From assembly GCF_025195095.1 (NCBI RefSeq), contig NZ_JANAVZ010000005.1, forward strand, positions 186,001 to 250,000: a DNA stretch of 64,000 nt. The letters are read 5' to 3'. The translations under genes and the position numbers were made by a program. Within the stretch, counting starts at the first letter, position 1; each line of letters begins with the position of its first letter. Below the pieces are notes generated by a model. That model did no database searches and was not told the DNA's origin. It saw only the letters and a program-made list of their open reading frames with translations. Shown piece by piece: positions 44,766-55,535 of the stretch. This stretch comes from Paracoccus maritimus. GTDB lineage: Bacteria > Pseudomonadota > Alphaproteobacteria > Rhodobacterales > Rhodobacteraceae.

Positions 44766-46594
44766 TCCGCACACCCTTGCGCCCGCTGGCCCGCATCCTT
44801 CGAGCCCGCGACCGTGGTGAAAACCCCGACGAGATCGAGGCCGAGAACCGCCGAATCCGGCACGAGGCGATCCAGGACAAAGCACGCCGCCGTGCCGAGG
44901 GCCGGCTGGTGCTGATGTCGGCATGTTTCGTTCTGGCGTTTGGAACGGTCGGGGTGCGAATGGGCGCGCTGGCCTCGAGCGAACCCAGCGAGCCGCGCAG
45001 CCAGGTTCTGTCCGCGCAGATCATGTCGCAGCGCGCCGACATCACCGATCGGCGCGGTCGCGTTCTTGCGACCAACCTGCTGACGCATTCTTTGTATGCG
45101 CATCCGCATCAGATGGTCGACCCGGTCCGCGCCGCCAAGGCGCTGGCCAAGGTGTTTCCGGACCTGGACCAGGCGCGGCTGACCAAGGACTTTACCGGCA
45201 GCCGCAAGTTCATGTGGATCAAGCGCAAGATCAGTCCCGAGCAGATGCAGGCTGTGCACGATATCGGTGAACCTGGCCTGCTGTTCGGCCCGCGCGAGAT
45301 GCGCGTTTATCCCAACGGACACGTTGCCAGCCATATTCTGGGTGGTTCAGGCTTCGGCGCCGAAGGCGTCAGCAGCGCCGAGGTGCTGGGCGTCGCCGGG
45401 GTCGAGAAGGCATTCGACAACTGGCTGCGCGATCCATCGCATGACGGTGCGCCATTGGCACTGTCGATCGACCTGACCGTTCAGTCGGCGATGGAAGAGG
45501 TGCTGAATTCCGGCATGAAGCTGATGAGCGCCAAGGGCGCCGCCGGTATCCTGATGGAGGTCAAGACCGGCGAGATCGTGGCCATGGCCAGCCTGCCGGA
45601 CTTCAACCCCAACGAAAGGCCGCGACCGCTGTTGAAGGGCGATCCGTCAGACAGCCCGCTTTTCAATCGCGCCGTGCAGGGCCAATACGAGCTGGGTTCG
45701 ACGTTCAAGATCTTCCCGGTCGCCCAGGCAATGGATCTGAAGCTGATCAACCCGAACTCGGGCATCAACTCGTCCAGTCCGATGAAGATCGGCAAGTATC
45801 TGATCCATGACTTTCACAACTACGGCAAGCAGCTCAGCGCGACGGATGTCATCGTTAAATCGTCCAACGTCGGAACGGTGCGCATCGCGCAGATGCTGGG
45901 CGTCGAACGGCAGAAGGATTTCCTGGTAAAGCTGGGCCTGTTCGAACCGACCGCGATCGAGATGGTCGAGGCGCCGACCGGCCAACCGCTGGTGCCCCGG
46001 CGCTGGCCTGCGGTCACCTCGGCCACCGTGTCGTTCGGCCATGGTCTTGCAGCCAGCCCGCTGCATCTCGCCGCCGCCTATGCGACCATCGCAAATGACG
46101 GGCGCCGGGTGACGCCTACACTGGTTCATGGCCGGCAGCGGCCGGAAGGCGAGCAGGTTCTGTCGCCCCGTGCCGCCGAACTGGCCGTCGGCATGTTGCG
46201 GCAGGTCGTCACGCGCGGGACCGCCAGACAGGCCGAGGTCGAGGGATACGAGATCGCGGGCAAGACAGGCACCGCCGACAAGCCGCGCCCATCGGGCGGG
46301 TATTACAAGAACAAGGTGGTCGCGACCTTTGCCTCGGTGTTTCCGGCCAGCGATCCGGAATACGTAATGATCGTGACGCTGGACGAGCCATCGGTCGCGA
46401 CCGCAGGCGGTGGCGAAAGCCGCACCGCCGGCATGACCGCGGTGCCGGTCGCTGCCGAACTTGTGCGGCGTCTTGCACCGTTGGTTGGGCTGAAGGCCAG
46501 AACCGACGAAAAGCTGCCTATCGTCGCAGCGCGGTTCCAGCCGCGTGTTGAACCTTCGCCGGGCGATGGGATAAAGCTCGTCTCGAACAAATGA
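44762..46594 (+). CDS. ftsI: Septal peptidoglycan transpeptidase FtsI (PBP3)
   Basis: A 610-residue class B penicillin-binding protein. After a basic cytosolic start there is one membrane helix (about 48-68). A pedestal domain with DITDRRGRVLATN follows, and then the transpeptidase core with STFK (Ser313-Lys316), SSN near 370 and KTGT (Lys501). It crosslinks septal peptidoglycan together with FtsW. It overlaps ftsL and murE by four bases each. Confidence 0.96.
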   Translation: MIRTPLRPLARILRARDRGENPDEIEAENRRIRHEAIQDKARRRAEGRLVLMSACFVLAFGTVGVRMGALASSEPSEPRSQVLSAQIMSQRADITDRRGRVLATNLLTHSLYAHPHQMVDPVRAAKALAKVFPDLDQARLTKDFTGSRKFMWIKRKISPEQMQAVHDIGEPGLLFGPREMRVYPNGHVASHILGGSGFGAEGVSSAEVLGVAGVEKAFDNWLRDPSHDGAPLALSIDLTVQSAMEEVLNSGMKLMSAKGAAGILMEVKTGEIVAMASLPDFNPNERPRPLLKGDPSDSPLFNRAVQGQYELGSTFKIFPVAQAMDLKLINPNSGINSSSPMKIGKYLIHDFHNYGKQLSATDVIVKSSNVGTVRIAQMLGVERQKDFLVKLGLFEPTAIEMVEAPTGQPLVPRRWPAVTSATVSFGHGLAASPLHLAAAYATIANDGRRVTPTLVHGRQRPEGEQVLSPRAAELAVGMLRQVVTRGTARQAEVEGYEIAGKTGTADKPRPSGGYYKNKVVATFASVFPASDPEYVMIVTLDEPSVATAGGGESRTAGMTAVPVAAELVRRLAPLVGLKARTDEKLPIVAARFQPRVEPSPGDGIKLVSNK

Positions 46595-48090
46595 CGGGTG
46601 ACAGGGTGAGGCACGCCACGAAGACGCTGTCGCAGCTGGGGCTGCGGGCAAGGGACGGGCGCGACCCGACGATCACCGGGATCTCGACCGACAGCCGCAC
46701 CGTCAAGCCGGGCCATCTGTTCGCCGCCATGCCGGGTTCTGCGATCCACGGAGCCGAGTTCGTGTCCTATGCCCTGCGCATGGACGCTGCCGCGGTCCTG
46801 ACCGATCGCGCCGGTGCCCGGATGGCCGCCGATGCGTTGTCGGGTTGGGATGGCGCCCTTGTCGTGGCCGAGGATCCACGCGCCGCCTTGGCAGGTGCGG
46901 CGGCGCTGTGGTTCGAGGCGCAACCCGATCACGTGGTCGCGGTCACCGGCACATCGGGCAAGACCTCGGTTGCCAGCTTTACCCGGCAGATCTGGCAATC
47001 CATCGGCCACCGGTCGATCAGCCTTGGCACCATGGGGGTGCAAGGCGATTACGAGGCCAAACTGGCGCACACGACGCCCGAACCCGTCACCCTGCATCGC
47101 GTTCTCGCCGAAGCCGCCGAGGCTGGCGTGACCCACGCCGCGATGGAGGCGTCCAGCCACGGTCTGGATCAGCGTCGTCTTGACGGTGTGCGGGTCGAAG
47201 CGGGCGCGTTCACAAATTTCAGCCAGGATCATCTGGATTATCACGCGGGCTTCGACGAATATTTTGCGGCCAAGGCACTGCTGTTCAATCACATTCTCGA
47301 AGAAGGTGACGCGGCTGTCATCAATGTCGATGACGCCCGTGGCCGCCAGATGGCCGATATCGCCGCCGATCGGCGGCTTGCTGTGACCTCGGTCGGTCGG
47401 GCCGAAAATGCGATCCTGCGGATCCTTGGCCAACGCTATGATGCGACTGGACAGGATCTGCGGTTTTCCGTGATGGGGCAGCCGCATATGGTGCGCCTGC
47501 CCTTGATCGGTGGCTTCCAGGCCGAGAATGTTCTGGCAGCCATGGGGCTGGTCCTGGCATGCGGTGATCCTGCCGATGGGGTTCTGCGATCGCTTCCCGA
47601 ACTGCAGACCGTGCGTGGCCGAATGCAGCTGGTCGCGCAACGCGATAACGGCGCGGCCGTTTTCGTCGATTACGCCCACAAGCCTGGCGCGGTGATCGCG
47701 GCGCTGCAATCGCTGCGGCCTCATGTGATGGGACGGATCGTCTGCGTCATCGGCGCGGGCGGCGACCGCGACAGGGGCAAGCGTCCTTTGATGGGGCAGG
47801 CGGCGCGGGACCACGCTGATGTGGTCATCGTGACCGACGACAACCCGCGCACCGAGGATCCTGCCACTATCCGTGCCGCCGTCATGGCCGGAGCCGGATC
47901 CGAGGCCACCGAAATCGGCGACCGGGCCGAGGCGATCCTGCGCGGCGTCGATGCCTTGCAGCCCGGTGACGCCCTGCTGATCTGTGGCAAGGGTCACGAG
48001 ACCGGACAGATCGTCGGCCATGACGTCTATCCATTCGACGATGCCGAACAGGCCTCGGTCGCTGTCGCGGCGCTGGATGGCCGGATATGA
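46591..48090 (+). CDS. murE: UDP-MurNAc-L-Ala-D-Glu:meso-diaminopimelate ligase
   Basis: A 499-residue Mur ligase. N-terminal UDP-binding STDSRTVKPGHLFAA; ATP loop TGTSGKTSVASF; and the diaminopimelate-specificity motif DNPR at residues 417-420, which marks it as a meso-DAP enzyme rather than a lysine one. ATG at 46591 overlaps the ftsI stop (ATGA). Confidence 0.96.
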   Translation: MTGDRVRHATKTLSQLGLRARDGRDPTITGISTDSRTVKPGHLFAAMPGSAIHGAEFVSYALRMDAAAVLTDRAGARMAADALSGWDGALVVAEDPRAALAGAAALWFEAQPDHVVAVTGTSGKTSVASFTRQIWQSIGHRSISLGTMGVQGDYEAKLAHTTPEPVTLHRVLAEAAEAGVTHAAMEASSHGLDQRRLDGVRVEAGAFTNFSQDHLDYHAGFDEYFAAKALLFNHILEEGDAAVINVDDARGRQMADIAADRRLAVTSVGRAENAILRILGQRYDATGQDLRFSVMGQPHMVRLPLIGGFQAENVLAAMGLVLACGDPADGVLRSLPELQTVRGRMQLVAQRDNGAAVFVDYAHKPGAVIAALQSLRPHVMGRIVCVIGAGGDRDRGKRPLMGQAARDHADVVIVTDDNPRTEDPATIRAAVMAGAGSEATEIGDRAEAILRGVDALQPGDALLICGKGHETGQIVGHDVYPFDDAEQASVAVAALDGRI

Positions 48091-49456
48091 GCTTGTGGAC
48101 CGCAGAAGACGCCGCCATTGCCACCGGCGGAAAGGCCCAGGGCGACTGGACCGCTTCTGGCGTATCGATCGATACACGGACCATTCAGACGGGGGACATG
48201 TTCGTCGCCCTGAAGGATGTGCGCGACGGCCATGACTTTGTCGCGCAGGCGCTGTCCAAAGGGGCTGCGGCTGCGCTGGTCAGTCGCATCCCTGATGACG
48301 TACCCGCAGATGCGCCGCTGCTGGTGGTTCCGGATGTGCTGTCCGCCCTGCAGGATCTGGGCCGCGCGGGGCGGGCGCGGATGACAGGGCGGGTCATCGC
48401 GATCACCGGGTCGGTCGGAAAGACATCGACCAAGGACATGGGCCGCGTCGCGCTGTCCGGGCAGGGGCGCATTCACGCGGCCGAGGCCAGCTACAACAAC
48501 CACTGGGGCGTGCCGCTGACGCTTGCGCGGATGCCCGAAGACACGGATTTCGCTATCATCGAGATCGGGATGAGCCATCCGGGCGAGATTGCGCCGCTGT
48601 CGCGCATGGCACGCCCGCATGTTGCGCTGATCACGACCGTCGCTGCCGCGCATCTCGAGGCGTTCGGCGCCATCGAGGGGATCGCCCGTGAAAAAGGCGC
48701 GATCTTCCAGGGGCTTGAGCCGCCGGGAACGGCGATTCTGCCCGAGGATCTGCCCGTCACGCCGATCCTGCGTGATTGCGCCGACGCGGCCGGCGCGATC
48801 GTCATCGGCTTCGGGCGCGACGGCATGGCCCGTCTGCTGCAGGCAAAGCCGCATGAAGGCACGCTGTCATGCCGCGCAAGGATCGCCGGTGAGACGGTGG
48901 ATTTCGTGCTGCAGACCAGCGGAACGCATTTTGTCCTGAATGCGGTCGGCATGCTGGCGGCGCTGTCGGCGGCCGGTGCCGATCTGCGGCGATGCGGCAA
49001 GAGCCTTGGCGACTGGTTGCCTCCGCGCGGTCGCGGCGCGGTCGAGGAACTGGCCGGCATTCGCCTGATCGACGACGCGTTCAACGCGAACCCTGCCTCG
49101 CTGTCGGCGGGCCTGGCGACGCTGGCTGGCCTTGATGGCGGACGTCGCGTCGCCATTCTGGGTGACATGCTGGAGCTGGGCGAGGATGAGATGTCCCTGC
49201 ATCGCGCCGTCGCCGACGACGCGTCGATCGCGTCCGTCGATTTGATCCACACCGCCGGTCCCCGGATGAGACATCTTCATGACGCGCTGCCCGACGCCAA
49301 GCGCGGCCTGTGGGCGGAAACCGCCTCTCAGCTTGCCAAGGATGCGGCCACCCTGGTCGCCCCGGGCGACATCGTTCTGGTCAAGGGCTCGAAATCCTCG
49401 AAAATCTCTGTCGTGGTCGATGCGCTGCGCAAAACCCTCAAGCAAGAGGATGACGA

Positions 49457-49472
<16 letters not shown>
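48087..49472 (+). CDS. murF: UDP-MurNAc-tripeptide:D-Ala-D-Ala ligase
   Basis: A 461-residue Mur ligase with [20 protein letters not shown] loop [12 protein letters not shown], the [13 protein letters not shown] substrate segment and the C-terminal [13 protein letters not shown] and [11 protein letters not shown]. It adds D-Ala-D-Ala to complete the UDP-MurNAc-pentapeptide. It overlaps murE by four bases and mraY by sixteen. Confidence 0.96.
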
Positions 49473-50539
<1,067 letters not shown>

Positions 50540-50543
50540 AGTA

Positions 50544-50885
50544 ATGCCAAATGCCGTAAGGTTCGTGACTCATCTAGTTAGAGCACTGGCGCGCTTCTTG
50601 TCGGCCTACGCAGCCGTGATTTTCTTTATCTATCTGTCAGAGCTAGTCGTTGTGATACCGTCGTTTGTGCTGATGTCCATAGATGGATCAAATCTGGCGT
50701 GGGTGTTCAGGTGCGCTGCGGTTGTTATTTTCATGGGTATGATACTGGACGCCCATTCCGACGCAGGTATGAAGCCAGAACGCGAATCCATCTATGACGT
50801 GCTCGTGGTGTATTTTTTCGGTTTTATTGGCCCGCTCATGTGGATGGGTATCCACAAGATCGCCAGACTGCAGGTAAGCCCATGA
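50544..50885 (+). CDS. Unknown small membrane protein inserted between mraY and murD
   Basis: A 113-residue protein I do not recognise. It has three hydrophobic stretches at about residues 20-45 ([20 protein letters not shown]), 53-68 ([16 protein letters not shown]) and 84-104 ([20 protein letters not shown]). A basic N-terminus with arginine- and histidine-bearing segments precedes them. It starts 4 bp after mraY and its TGA overlaps the murD ATG, so it is translationally embedded in the operon. Base and codon use differ from all neighbours: the region is clearly less GC-rich, with codons such as CTA, TTA-like leucines, AGA and ATA that are rare elsewhere in the window. This suggests recent arrival. 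Confidence 0.75.
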   Translation: MPNAVRFVTHLVRALARFLSAYAAVIFFIYLSELVVVIPSFVLMSIDGSNLAWVFRCAAVVIFMGMILDAHSDAGMKPERESIYDVLVVYFFGFIGPLMWMGIHKIARLQVSP

Positions 50886-52285
50886 TCCCTGTCGAAGGCG
50901 TCGAGGACCAGACCATCGCCGTGCTCGGCCTTGGCCGATCGGGCAAGGCCACCGCGGCCGCTCTGGCGGCGGGCGGCGCACATGTGATCGCCTGGGATGA
51001 TGGCAACGACACGCGCGAGGCGGCACAGGCCGACGGGTTGCGGATCGTTGATCTCACCCGCGACGAATCGTGGCACGGCGTCACCGCGCTGATCGCCTCG
51101 CCCGGCATTCCGCATCTGTATCCCAAACCGCATCCCGTCATCGCCAAGGCATATGCGCTGGGGGTGCCGGTCGACAACGATATCGGGCTGTTCTTTCGCA
51201 GCTACGCGACGCCCGATTGGGATGGGTTCGACCGTGCACCGCGCGTGATCGCCGTGACCGGATCGAATGGCAAGTCCACCACCACGGCGCTGATCCATCA
51301 CGTCCTCAGCGAAGCGGGTCGTCCGACACAGATGGGCGGCAATATCGGCACCGGCGTCCTGTCGCTGGAGCCTGCCATCGACGGCGAGGTGGTGGTGCTG
51401 GAACTGTCCAGCTATCAGACGGATCTGGCGCGTGCGCTGACGCCGGATGTCGCGGTCTTCACAAACCTTTCGCCCGACCATCTGGACCGCCACGCGGGAC
51501 TTGGCGGCTATTTCGCCGCCAAGCGCAGGCTGTTCGCCGAGGGTGGCCCCGACCGCGCCGTGATCGGCGTCGATGAAGCGGAGGGATTGTATCTGGCAGG
51601 TCAGATGCAGATGGGTCCGGCCGACGACCGGGTGATCCGCATCTCGGCAGGGCAAAAGCTGGACCGCGCTGCGTGGTCGGTCTTTGCACGCAAGGGGTTT
51701 CTGGCCGAGTATCGCAAGGGGCGGCAGGCCGGATCGATCGATTTGCGCCAGATCAAGGGACTGCCCGGCGCACATAACCACCAGAACGCCTGTGCCGCTT
51801 ATGCCGCCTGCCGTGCGGTGGGGCTGGCGCCCCGCCAGATCGAGGCGGCGTTTCACAGCTTTGCCGGACTGCCGCATCGCAGCCAGCTTGTCGCCGAAAT
51901 CGCGGGTGTCCGCTATGTCAACGACTCCAAGGCCACCAATGTCGATGCCGCGGCCAAGGCGCTGCAAGCCTTCGACGGCATCCGCTGGATCGCGGGAGGC
52001 CTGGGAAAGGACGGTGGCATCGCGGCGCTGCAACCCCATCTGGGCCACGTTGCCAAGGCCTATCTGATCGGACATTCGGCGCGCGACTTTGCACTGGAGA
52101 TCGGTCAGACGCCGCATGAAATCGTCGAGACGATGGAACAGGCTGTTGCGCTGGCGGCAGCCGAGGCGCAGCCCGGCGAGACCGTATTGCTGGCGCCCGC
52201 CGCGGCCAGCTTCGACCAGTATCCCAATTTCGAAAAGCGCGGCGAACATTTCACCGCGCTTGTCGAGGCATTGAGGGCGGACTGA
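50882..52285 (+). CDS. murD: UDP-MurNAc-L-alanine:D-glutamate ligase
   Basis: A 467-residue Mur ligase. N-terminal Rossmann part [19 protein letters not shown] loop [23 protein letters not shown], and the late [11 protein letters not shown] and [10 protein letters not shown] motifs are clear. It adds D-Glu in the second step of stem-peptide synthesis. ATG at 50882 overlaps the stop of the preceding unknown gene. It is the last dcw gene here: the next gene is convergent, six bases away, and no ftsW or murG follows. Confidence 0.96.
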   Translation: MIPVEGVEDQTIAVLGLGRSGKATAAALAAGGAHVIAWDDGNDTREAAQADGLRIVDLTRDESWHGVTALIASPGIPHLYPKPHPVIAKAYALGVPVDNDIGLFFRSYATPDWDGFDRAPRVIAVTGSNGKSTTTALIHHVLSEAGRPTQMGGNIGTGVLSLEPAIDGEVVVLELSSYQTDLARALTPDVAVFTNLSPDHLDRHAGLGGYFAAKRRLFAEGGPDRAVIGVDEAEGLYLAGQMQMGPADDRVIRISAGQKLDRAAWSVFARKGFLAEYRKGRQAGSIDLRQIKGLPGAHNHQNACAAYAACRAVGLAPRQIEAAFHSFAGLPHRSQLVAEIAGVRYVNDSKATNVDAAAKALQAFDGIRWIAGGLGKDGGIAALQPHLGHVAKAYLIGHSARDFALEIGQTPHEIVETMEQAVALAAAEAQPGETVLLAPAAASFDQYPNFEKRGEHFTALVEALRAD

Positions 52286-52291
52286 CGCCGG

Positions 52292-53383
52292 TCAGATGTC
52301 GATTTCGACCTTGCCCATCGGGTTCGAGCAGCAGGCAAGGATATAGCCTTCGGCGATGTCGTCGTCGCTGATGCCGCCATTGTGCACCATGTGAACTTCA
52401 CCGGACAGTTTCCTGACCTTGCAGGTGCCACACAGACCGAAGGTGCAGCCGGACGGAATGTTGAGCCCGGCCCGCTTGGCGACCGCCAGCACCGTATCGG
52501 TTTCCGCGCAGCGGGCGCTGACGCCGGAGGATGCGAACAGAAGCTCTGCCCCGGCATCCTCGTCGGGCACGACATCGTCCAGCACAGGCGCCTGGGCTTC
52601 GGTCTCGACCGCCGCGCCAAAGCTCTCCTGATGATAGTGATCCATGTCGTAGCCAAGCGAGATCAGCATCTCGCGGACCGCCTGCATGAACGGTTCGGGA
52701 CCGCAGCAGAACACCTCTCGTTCCAGATAGTCCGGGGCCATCAGGCCCAGCATCAGCTGGTTCAGGCGCCCGCGATAGCCGTTCCAGGACCGGAATTCGT
52801 CGTTCTCCTCGACCGTCAGGTGCAGCTGCAACCCCGATGACCGGCTTGCCATATGTTCCAGCCGATCGTGGCAGATCACGTCTGATGGGCGGCGTGCGGC
52901 ATGAATGAAGACAACGTCAGGCTTGATGCCGCTGTCCCACAGCCAGGTGGACATCGACAGCATCGGGGTGATCCCCGAGCCGGCCGAGATGAAAAGATAC
53001 TTCTTCGCCGGATGGCGGTTAAGGCTGAAGATCCCGGCAGGGCCGTAGGCACGGATCTTCATGCCGGGTTTCAGGTTGGCCATCATCCATCGCGTCGCCA
53101 CCGAATTCGGACCGGCCTTGGCCGTGACCGAGATCGACATGGGACGCGATGGCGAGGATGACATCGTATAGGTCCGCTGGATATTGCCGGCCGGACCCTT
53201 GGCGGGATCGACTGGCAGATCCAGCGTGATGAACTGTCCCGGTTCATAGTCGAACCACGCCCCTGTCGGCGACCGGAAGGTAAAGGTCCATGTATCGGCG
53301 GTCTCGGGCACGATCTGGGTGCATTCCAGCAGTTCGGAATCTTCCCATGGCTCGACGGCCCAGTTGAGGCGCGGCTTTTTCAT
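52292..53383 (-). CDS. gbcB: Glycine betaine monooxygenase-type reductase (FAD/NAD and 2Fe-2S)
   Basis: A 363-residue electron-transfer protein. The FAD-binding domain (about 15-125) has QRTYTMSSSP. The NAD domain has SAGSGITPMLSM and EVFCCGPEPFMQAV. The C-terminal plant-type ferredoxin, from about residue 285, has its cluster cysteines in SGCTFGLCGTCKV and LACCS. It moves electrons from NAD(P)H to the Rieske oxygenase encoded 7 bp upstream. The pair resembles GbcAB of Pseudomonas, which demethylates glycine betaine to dimethylglycine. A related quaternary-amine oxygenase remains possible. Confidence 0.85.
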   Translation of the reverse strand: MKKPRLNWAVEPWEDSELLECTQIVPETADTWTFTFRSPTGAWFDYEPGQFITLDLPVDPAKGPAGNIQRTYTMSSSPSRPMSISVTAKAGPNSVATRWMMANLKPGMKIRAYGPAGIFSLNRHPAKKYLFISAGSGITPMLSMSTWLWDSGIKPDVVFIHAARRPSDVICHDRLEHMASRSSGLQLHLTVEENDEFRSWNGYRGRLNQLMLGLMAPDYLEREVFCCGPEPFMQAVREMLISLGYDMDHYHQESFGAAVETEAQAPVLDDVVPDEDAGAELLFASSGVSARCAETDTVLAVAKRAGLNIPSGCTFGLCGTCKVRKLSGEVHMVHNGGISDDDIAEGYILACCSNPMGKVEIDI

Positions 53384-53390
53384 CTAGGTC

Positions 53391-54623
53391 TCACTCGGCA
53401 GCGGTTTTCAGTCCCAGGCGGCTGGACATGATGCCACAATACCAGTCGACCAGATGGATCACTCCGGCTTCCTGAGTTGCCGAATAGGGGCCAGGTTCAT
53501 AGGCGGGCGACAGAATTCCGGCCTGGTTCTCCTCGACAACCTGACGATCTTCGTCGTTGGTGTTGATCCAGACCTCGGTCAGCTTCTGAAGATCGTAATC
53601 CCTGCCCTCGACCGCATCCTTGTGGACCAGCCACTTGGTCGTGACCTCGGTTTCCATGGGGCTGATCGGAACGATGCGGAAGACGATCGCGTGATCCGGC
53701 AGGAAGTGATTCCAGCTGGACGGGAAGTGATAGAACATCATGCTGCCCGCATCGTTCCACGGGATCGTGCCCATGCGCTGAGCGACCGCGGCCTTCGTGG
53801 ACATGGTAAAGCTTTCGGCGTTGTCCATCAGCGGTACACGGGCCATCCGCCATTGCATGTCCGGCGCGTTGACAAAGCGTGCGGGCAGGTTGGCGGCATC
53901 GCAGCGGTCCCAGTGCTGCAGGATCTCGCTGCTGGCCGAGTTCGGTCCCTCCATCACCGTCATCAGCGGATCGTCGGAATAGGTCCGGCACAGGGACGGA
54001 TGAGAGCCGCCGCAGTGATAGCACTCGCGGTTATTCTCCATCACCAGCTTCCAGTTGCCCTTCTCGATGATGGTCTGGCTGAAGGCGACCTTGGCGTCTT
54101 CCAGCCCGCTGGGTGCGACATAACGCATCAGGTTCTGGGCCAGCTCGTTGATCGCAGGCGGCACCTTGGCAACGCACACGAAAACCATGCCCTTGATGTC
54201 GATGCAGTGGACCGGCTTCAGGCCGTATTTCGACGCATCGAAGCCTTCGCCCATGTCGCGCGCATACAGCAGCTTGCCGTCAAGATCATAGGTCCACTGA
54301 TGATAGGGACAGACCAGCTTGGGGCTGCTTCCCCCGGCTTTGGCGCAAAGCCGCTGGCCGCGATGCCGGCAGACATTGTGGAAGGCCCGGATGCGCCCAT
54401 CGGCGCCGCGCACGATGATGACCGGATACTGGCCCAGTTGCAGTGTCGCGAAATTGCCGGTCTTCGGAATTTCGCAAGACGGGATCGCAAAGATCCACTC
54501 ACGGTACCAGATCTGTTCCAGATCGTCGGAAAGGGCCTGCTGGCCGCAATACAGATCGCGGGGCAGCGAGAAGCCGGGCTGACGCATTGCGATCAGATCG
54601 GCGGTAGAGCTGGGCTGTGTCAT
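53391..54623 (-). CDS. gbcA: Rieske-type glycine betaine monooxygenase, oxygenase subunit
   Basis: A 410-residue ring-hydroxylating-type oxygenase. The Rieske 2Fe-2S ligands are Cys85-His87 (VCRHRGQRL) and Cys105-His108 (CPYHQW). The mononuclear iron site is in NNRECYHCGGSHPSL, with two His. The family splits betaine-type N-methyl groups as formaldehyde. Start ATG 54623 follows the family N-terminus; the open stretch back to 54782 is not conserved. Substrate assignment (glycine betaine versus stachydrine or carnitine) is by resemblance and the gbcB pairing. Confidence 0.85.
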   Translation of the reverse strand: MTQPSSTADLIAMRQPGFSLPRDLYCGQQALSDDLEQIWYREWIFAIPSCEIPKTGNFATLQLGQYPVIIVRGADGRIRAFHNVCRHRGQRLCAKAGGSSPKLVCPYHQWTYDLDGKLLYARDMGEGFDASKYGLKPVHCIDIKGMVFVCVAKVPPAINELAQNLMRYVAPSGLEDAKVAFSQTIIEKGNWKLVMENNRECYHCGGSHPSLCRTYSDDPLMTVMEGPNSASSEILQHWDRCDAANLPARFVNAPDMQWRMARVPLMDNAESFTMSTKAAVAQRMGTIPWNDAGSMMFYHFPSSWNHFLPDHAIVFRIVPISPMETEVTTKWLVHKDAVEGRDYDLQKLTEVWINTNDEDRQVVEENQAGILSPAYEPGPYSATQEAGVIHLVDWYCGIMSSRLGLKTAAE

Positions 54624-54738
54624 GACGCACCTGCCTTGGATGGCGCTGGTTTCGAATTCCATCCAAACTAAACCTGTGATGCGCGCGCAACGGCTGATTT
54701 GCGACATGACGGAATCGGATTCAGACATGGGCGATCCG

Positions 54739-54762
54739 GCGCCGCCGAAAATCCGGCGGCGC
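54739..54762. terminator. GC-rich hairpin between the DUF1045 gene and gbcA
   Basis: GCGCCGCCG (54739-54747) pairs with CGGCGGCGC (54754-54762), loop AAAATC, downstream of the DUF1045 gene on the minus strand and within the gbcA promoter region. No T-run follows; it may insulate the two genes. Confidence 0.45.
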
Positions 54763-54801
54763 GTATTTCCCGCAACAGCCATATGGCAGGTGAATTCCGG
54801 A

Positions 54802-55494
54802 TCAGACGCGCAAGGCGATGCGGGCGATCTGGTGAAAATGGCCGTCCGCGTCTTCGCCCGCCAGCGTTAGCGCGTCGATCGGGTGGGGATCCGGCAGAAG
54901 CGGTTCAAGATGCGGCGTCAGCGCGTCGATCACGGCCCGGACCTCATCGTCCGGCAGGCGGCAGCCGAGCGTCATGTGAAACCTGAATTGATCCAGCACC
55001 CAAGGATAGCCCCAGCGATCCAGCAGATCACGCTGCGCCTGGGTCAGCCGTTCTGGGACGCGGCGCGCGCGCTCTTCTGGCGACAGGGGCGCGCGGTGGC
55101 GGTCCAGGACCTGAACCACCCGCGCAGCCAGATCCTGAACAGCCTGACTGGGTCCGCCGGGAATCAGCGCCGGAAAGCCGTCCAGCGATGCGATGCGCAG
55201 GCCGCCGGCAAGCAGGATTACAGGTTGGCTTGCCGCGAAGTCGCGCAGATCATCCAGAAGCCGGTCCTCGCTGCTGTCATCATGCAGCCGGAAGGGTGGC
55301 TTCAGCGTGGCGTGAAACCCATAGCGCCGCGGCGTCCGGGTCAGTGCGTCGATGCGCGGCGGCAGTTTGCGGTGCTGACCGAGTCTTGCGGCGACACTGC
55401 CGGCTTCGATATCCCATCCCAGCCATGCCGCCCCGAATTCGCCCAAAGGACCGGGGGCAGTATAGTAGATCGCGTAACGGCGCCAATTGTTCAT
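54802..55494 (-). CDS. DUF1045 2H-phosphoesterase-like protein linked to phosphonate metabolism
   Basis: A 230-residue protein of the DUF1045 family. The two His-x-Thr motifs of 2H phosphoesterases are present: YGFHATLKPPF near residue 70 and FRFHMTLGCRL near 178, so a phosphodiester or cyclic phosphate is the likely substrate. In many bacteria the gene accompanies phn (C-P lyase) genes; here it is divergent from phnM with 41 bp between. It may act on a cyclic ribose phosphate of that pathway; inference. ATG 55494 begins NNWRRYAIYY. Confidence 0.82.
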   Translation of the reverse strand: MNNWRRYAIYYTAPGPLGEFGAAWLGWDIEAGSVAARLGQHRKLPPRIDALTRTPRRYGFHATLKPPFRLHDDSSEDRLLDDLRDFAASQPVILLAGGLRIASLDGFPALIPGGPSQAVQDLAARVVQVLDRHRAPLSPEERARRVPERLTQAQRDLLDRWGYPWVLDQFRFHMTLGCRLPDDEVRAVIDALTPHLEPLLPDPHPIDALTLAGEDADGHFHQIARIALRV

Positions 55495-55535
55495 GCGTGC
55501 TTGACCTTCACCTCGTTTCGTCTCAGCCATGTGTC

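Noticed and set aside
55495..55535. Pho box between the DUF1045 gene and phnM
   Set aside because: CTTCACC-type half-site is present but the second repeat at the right spacing is poor, so it was not called.
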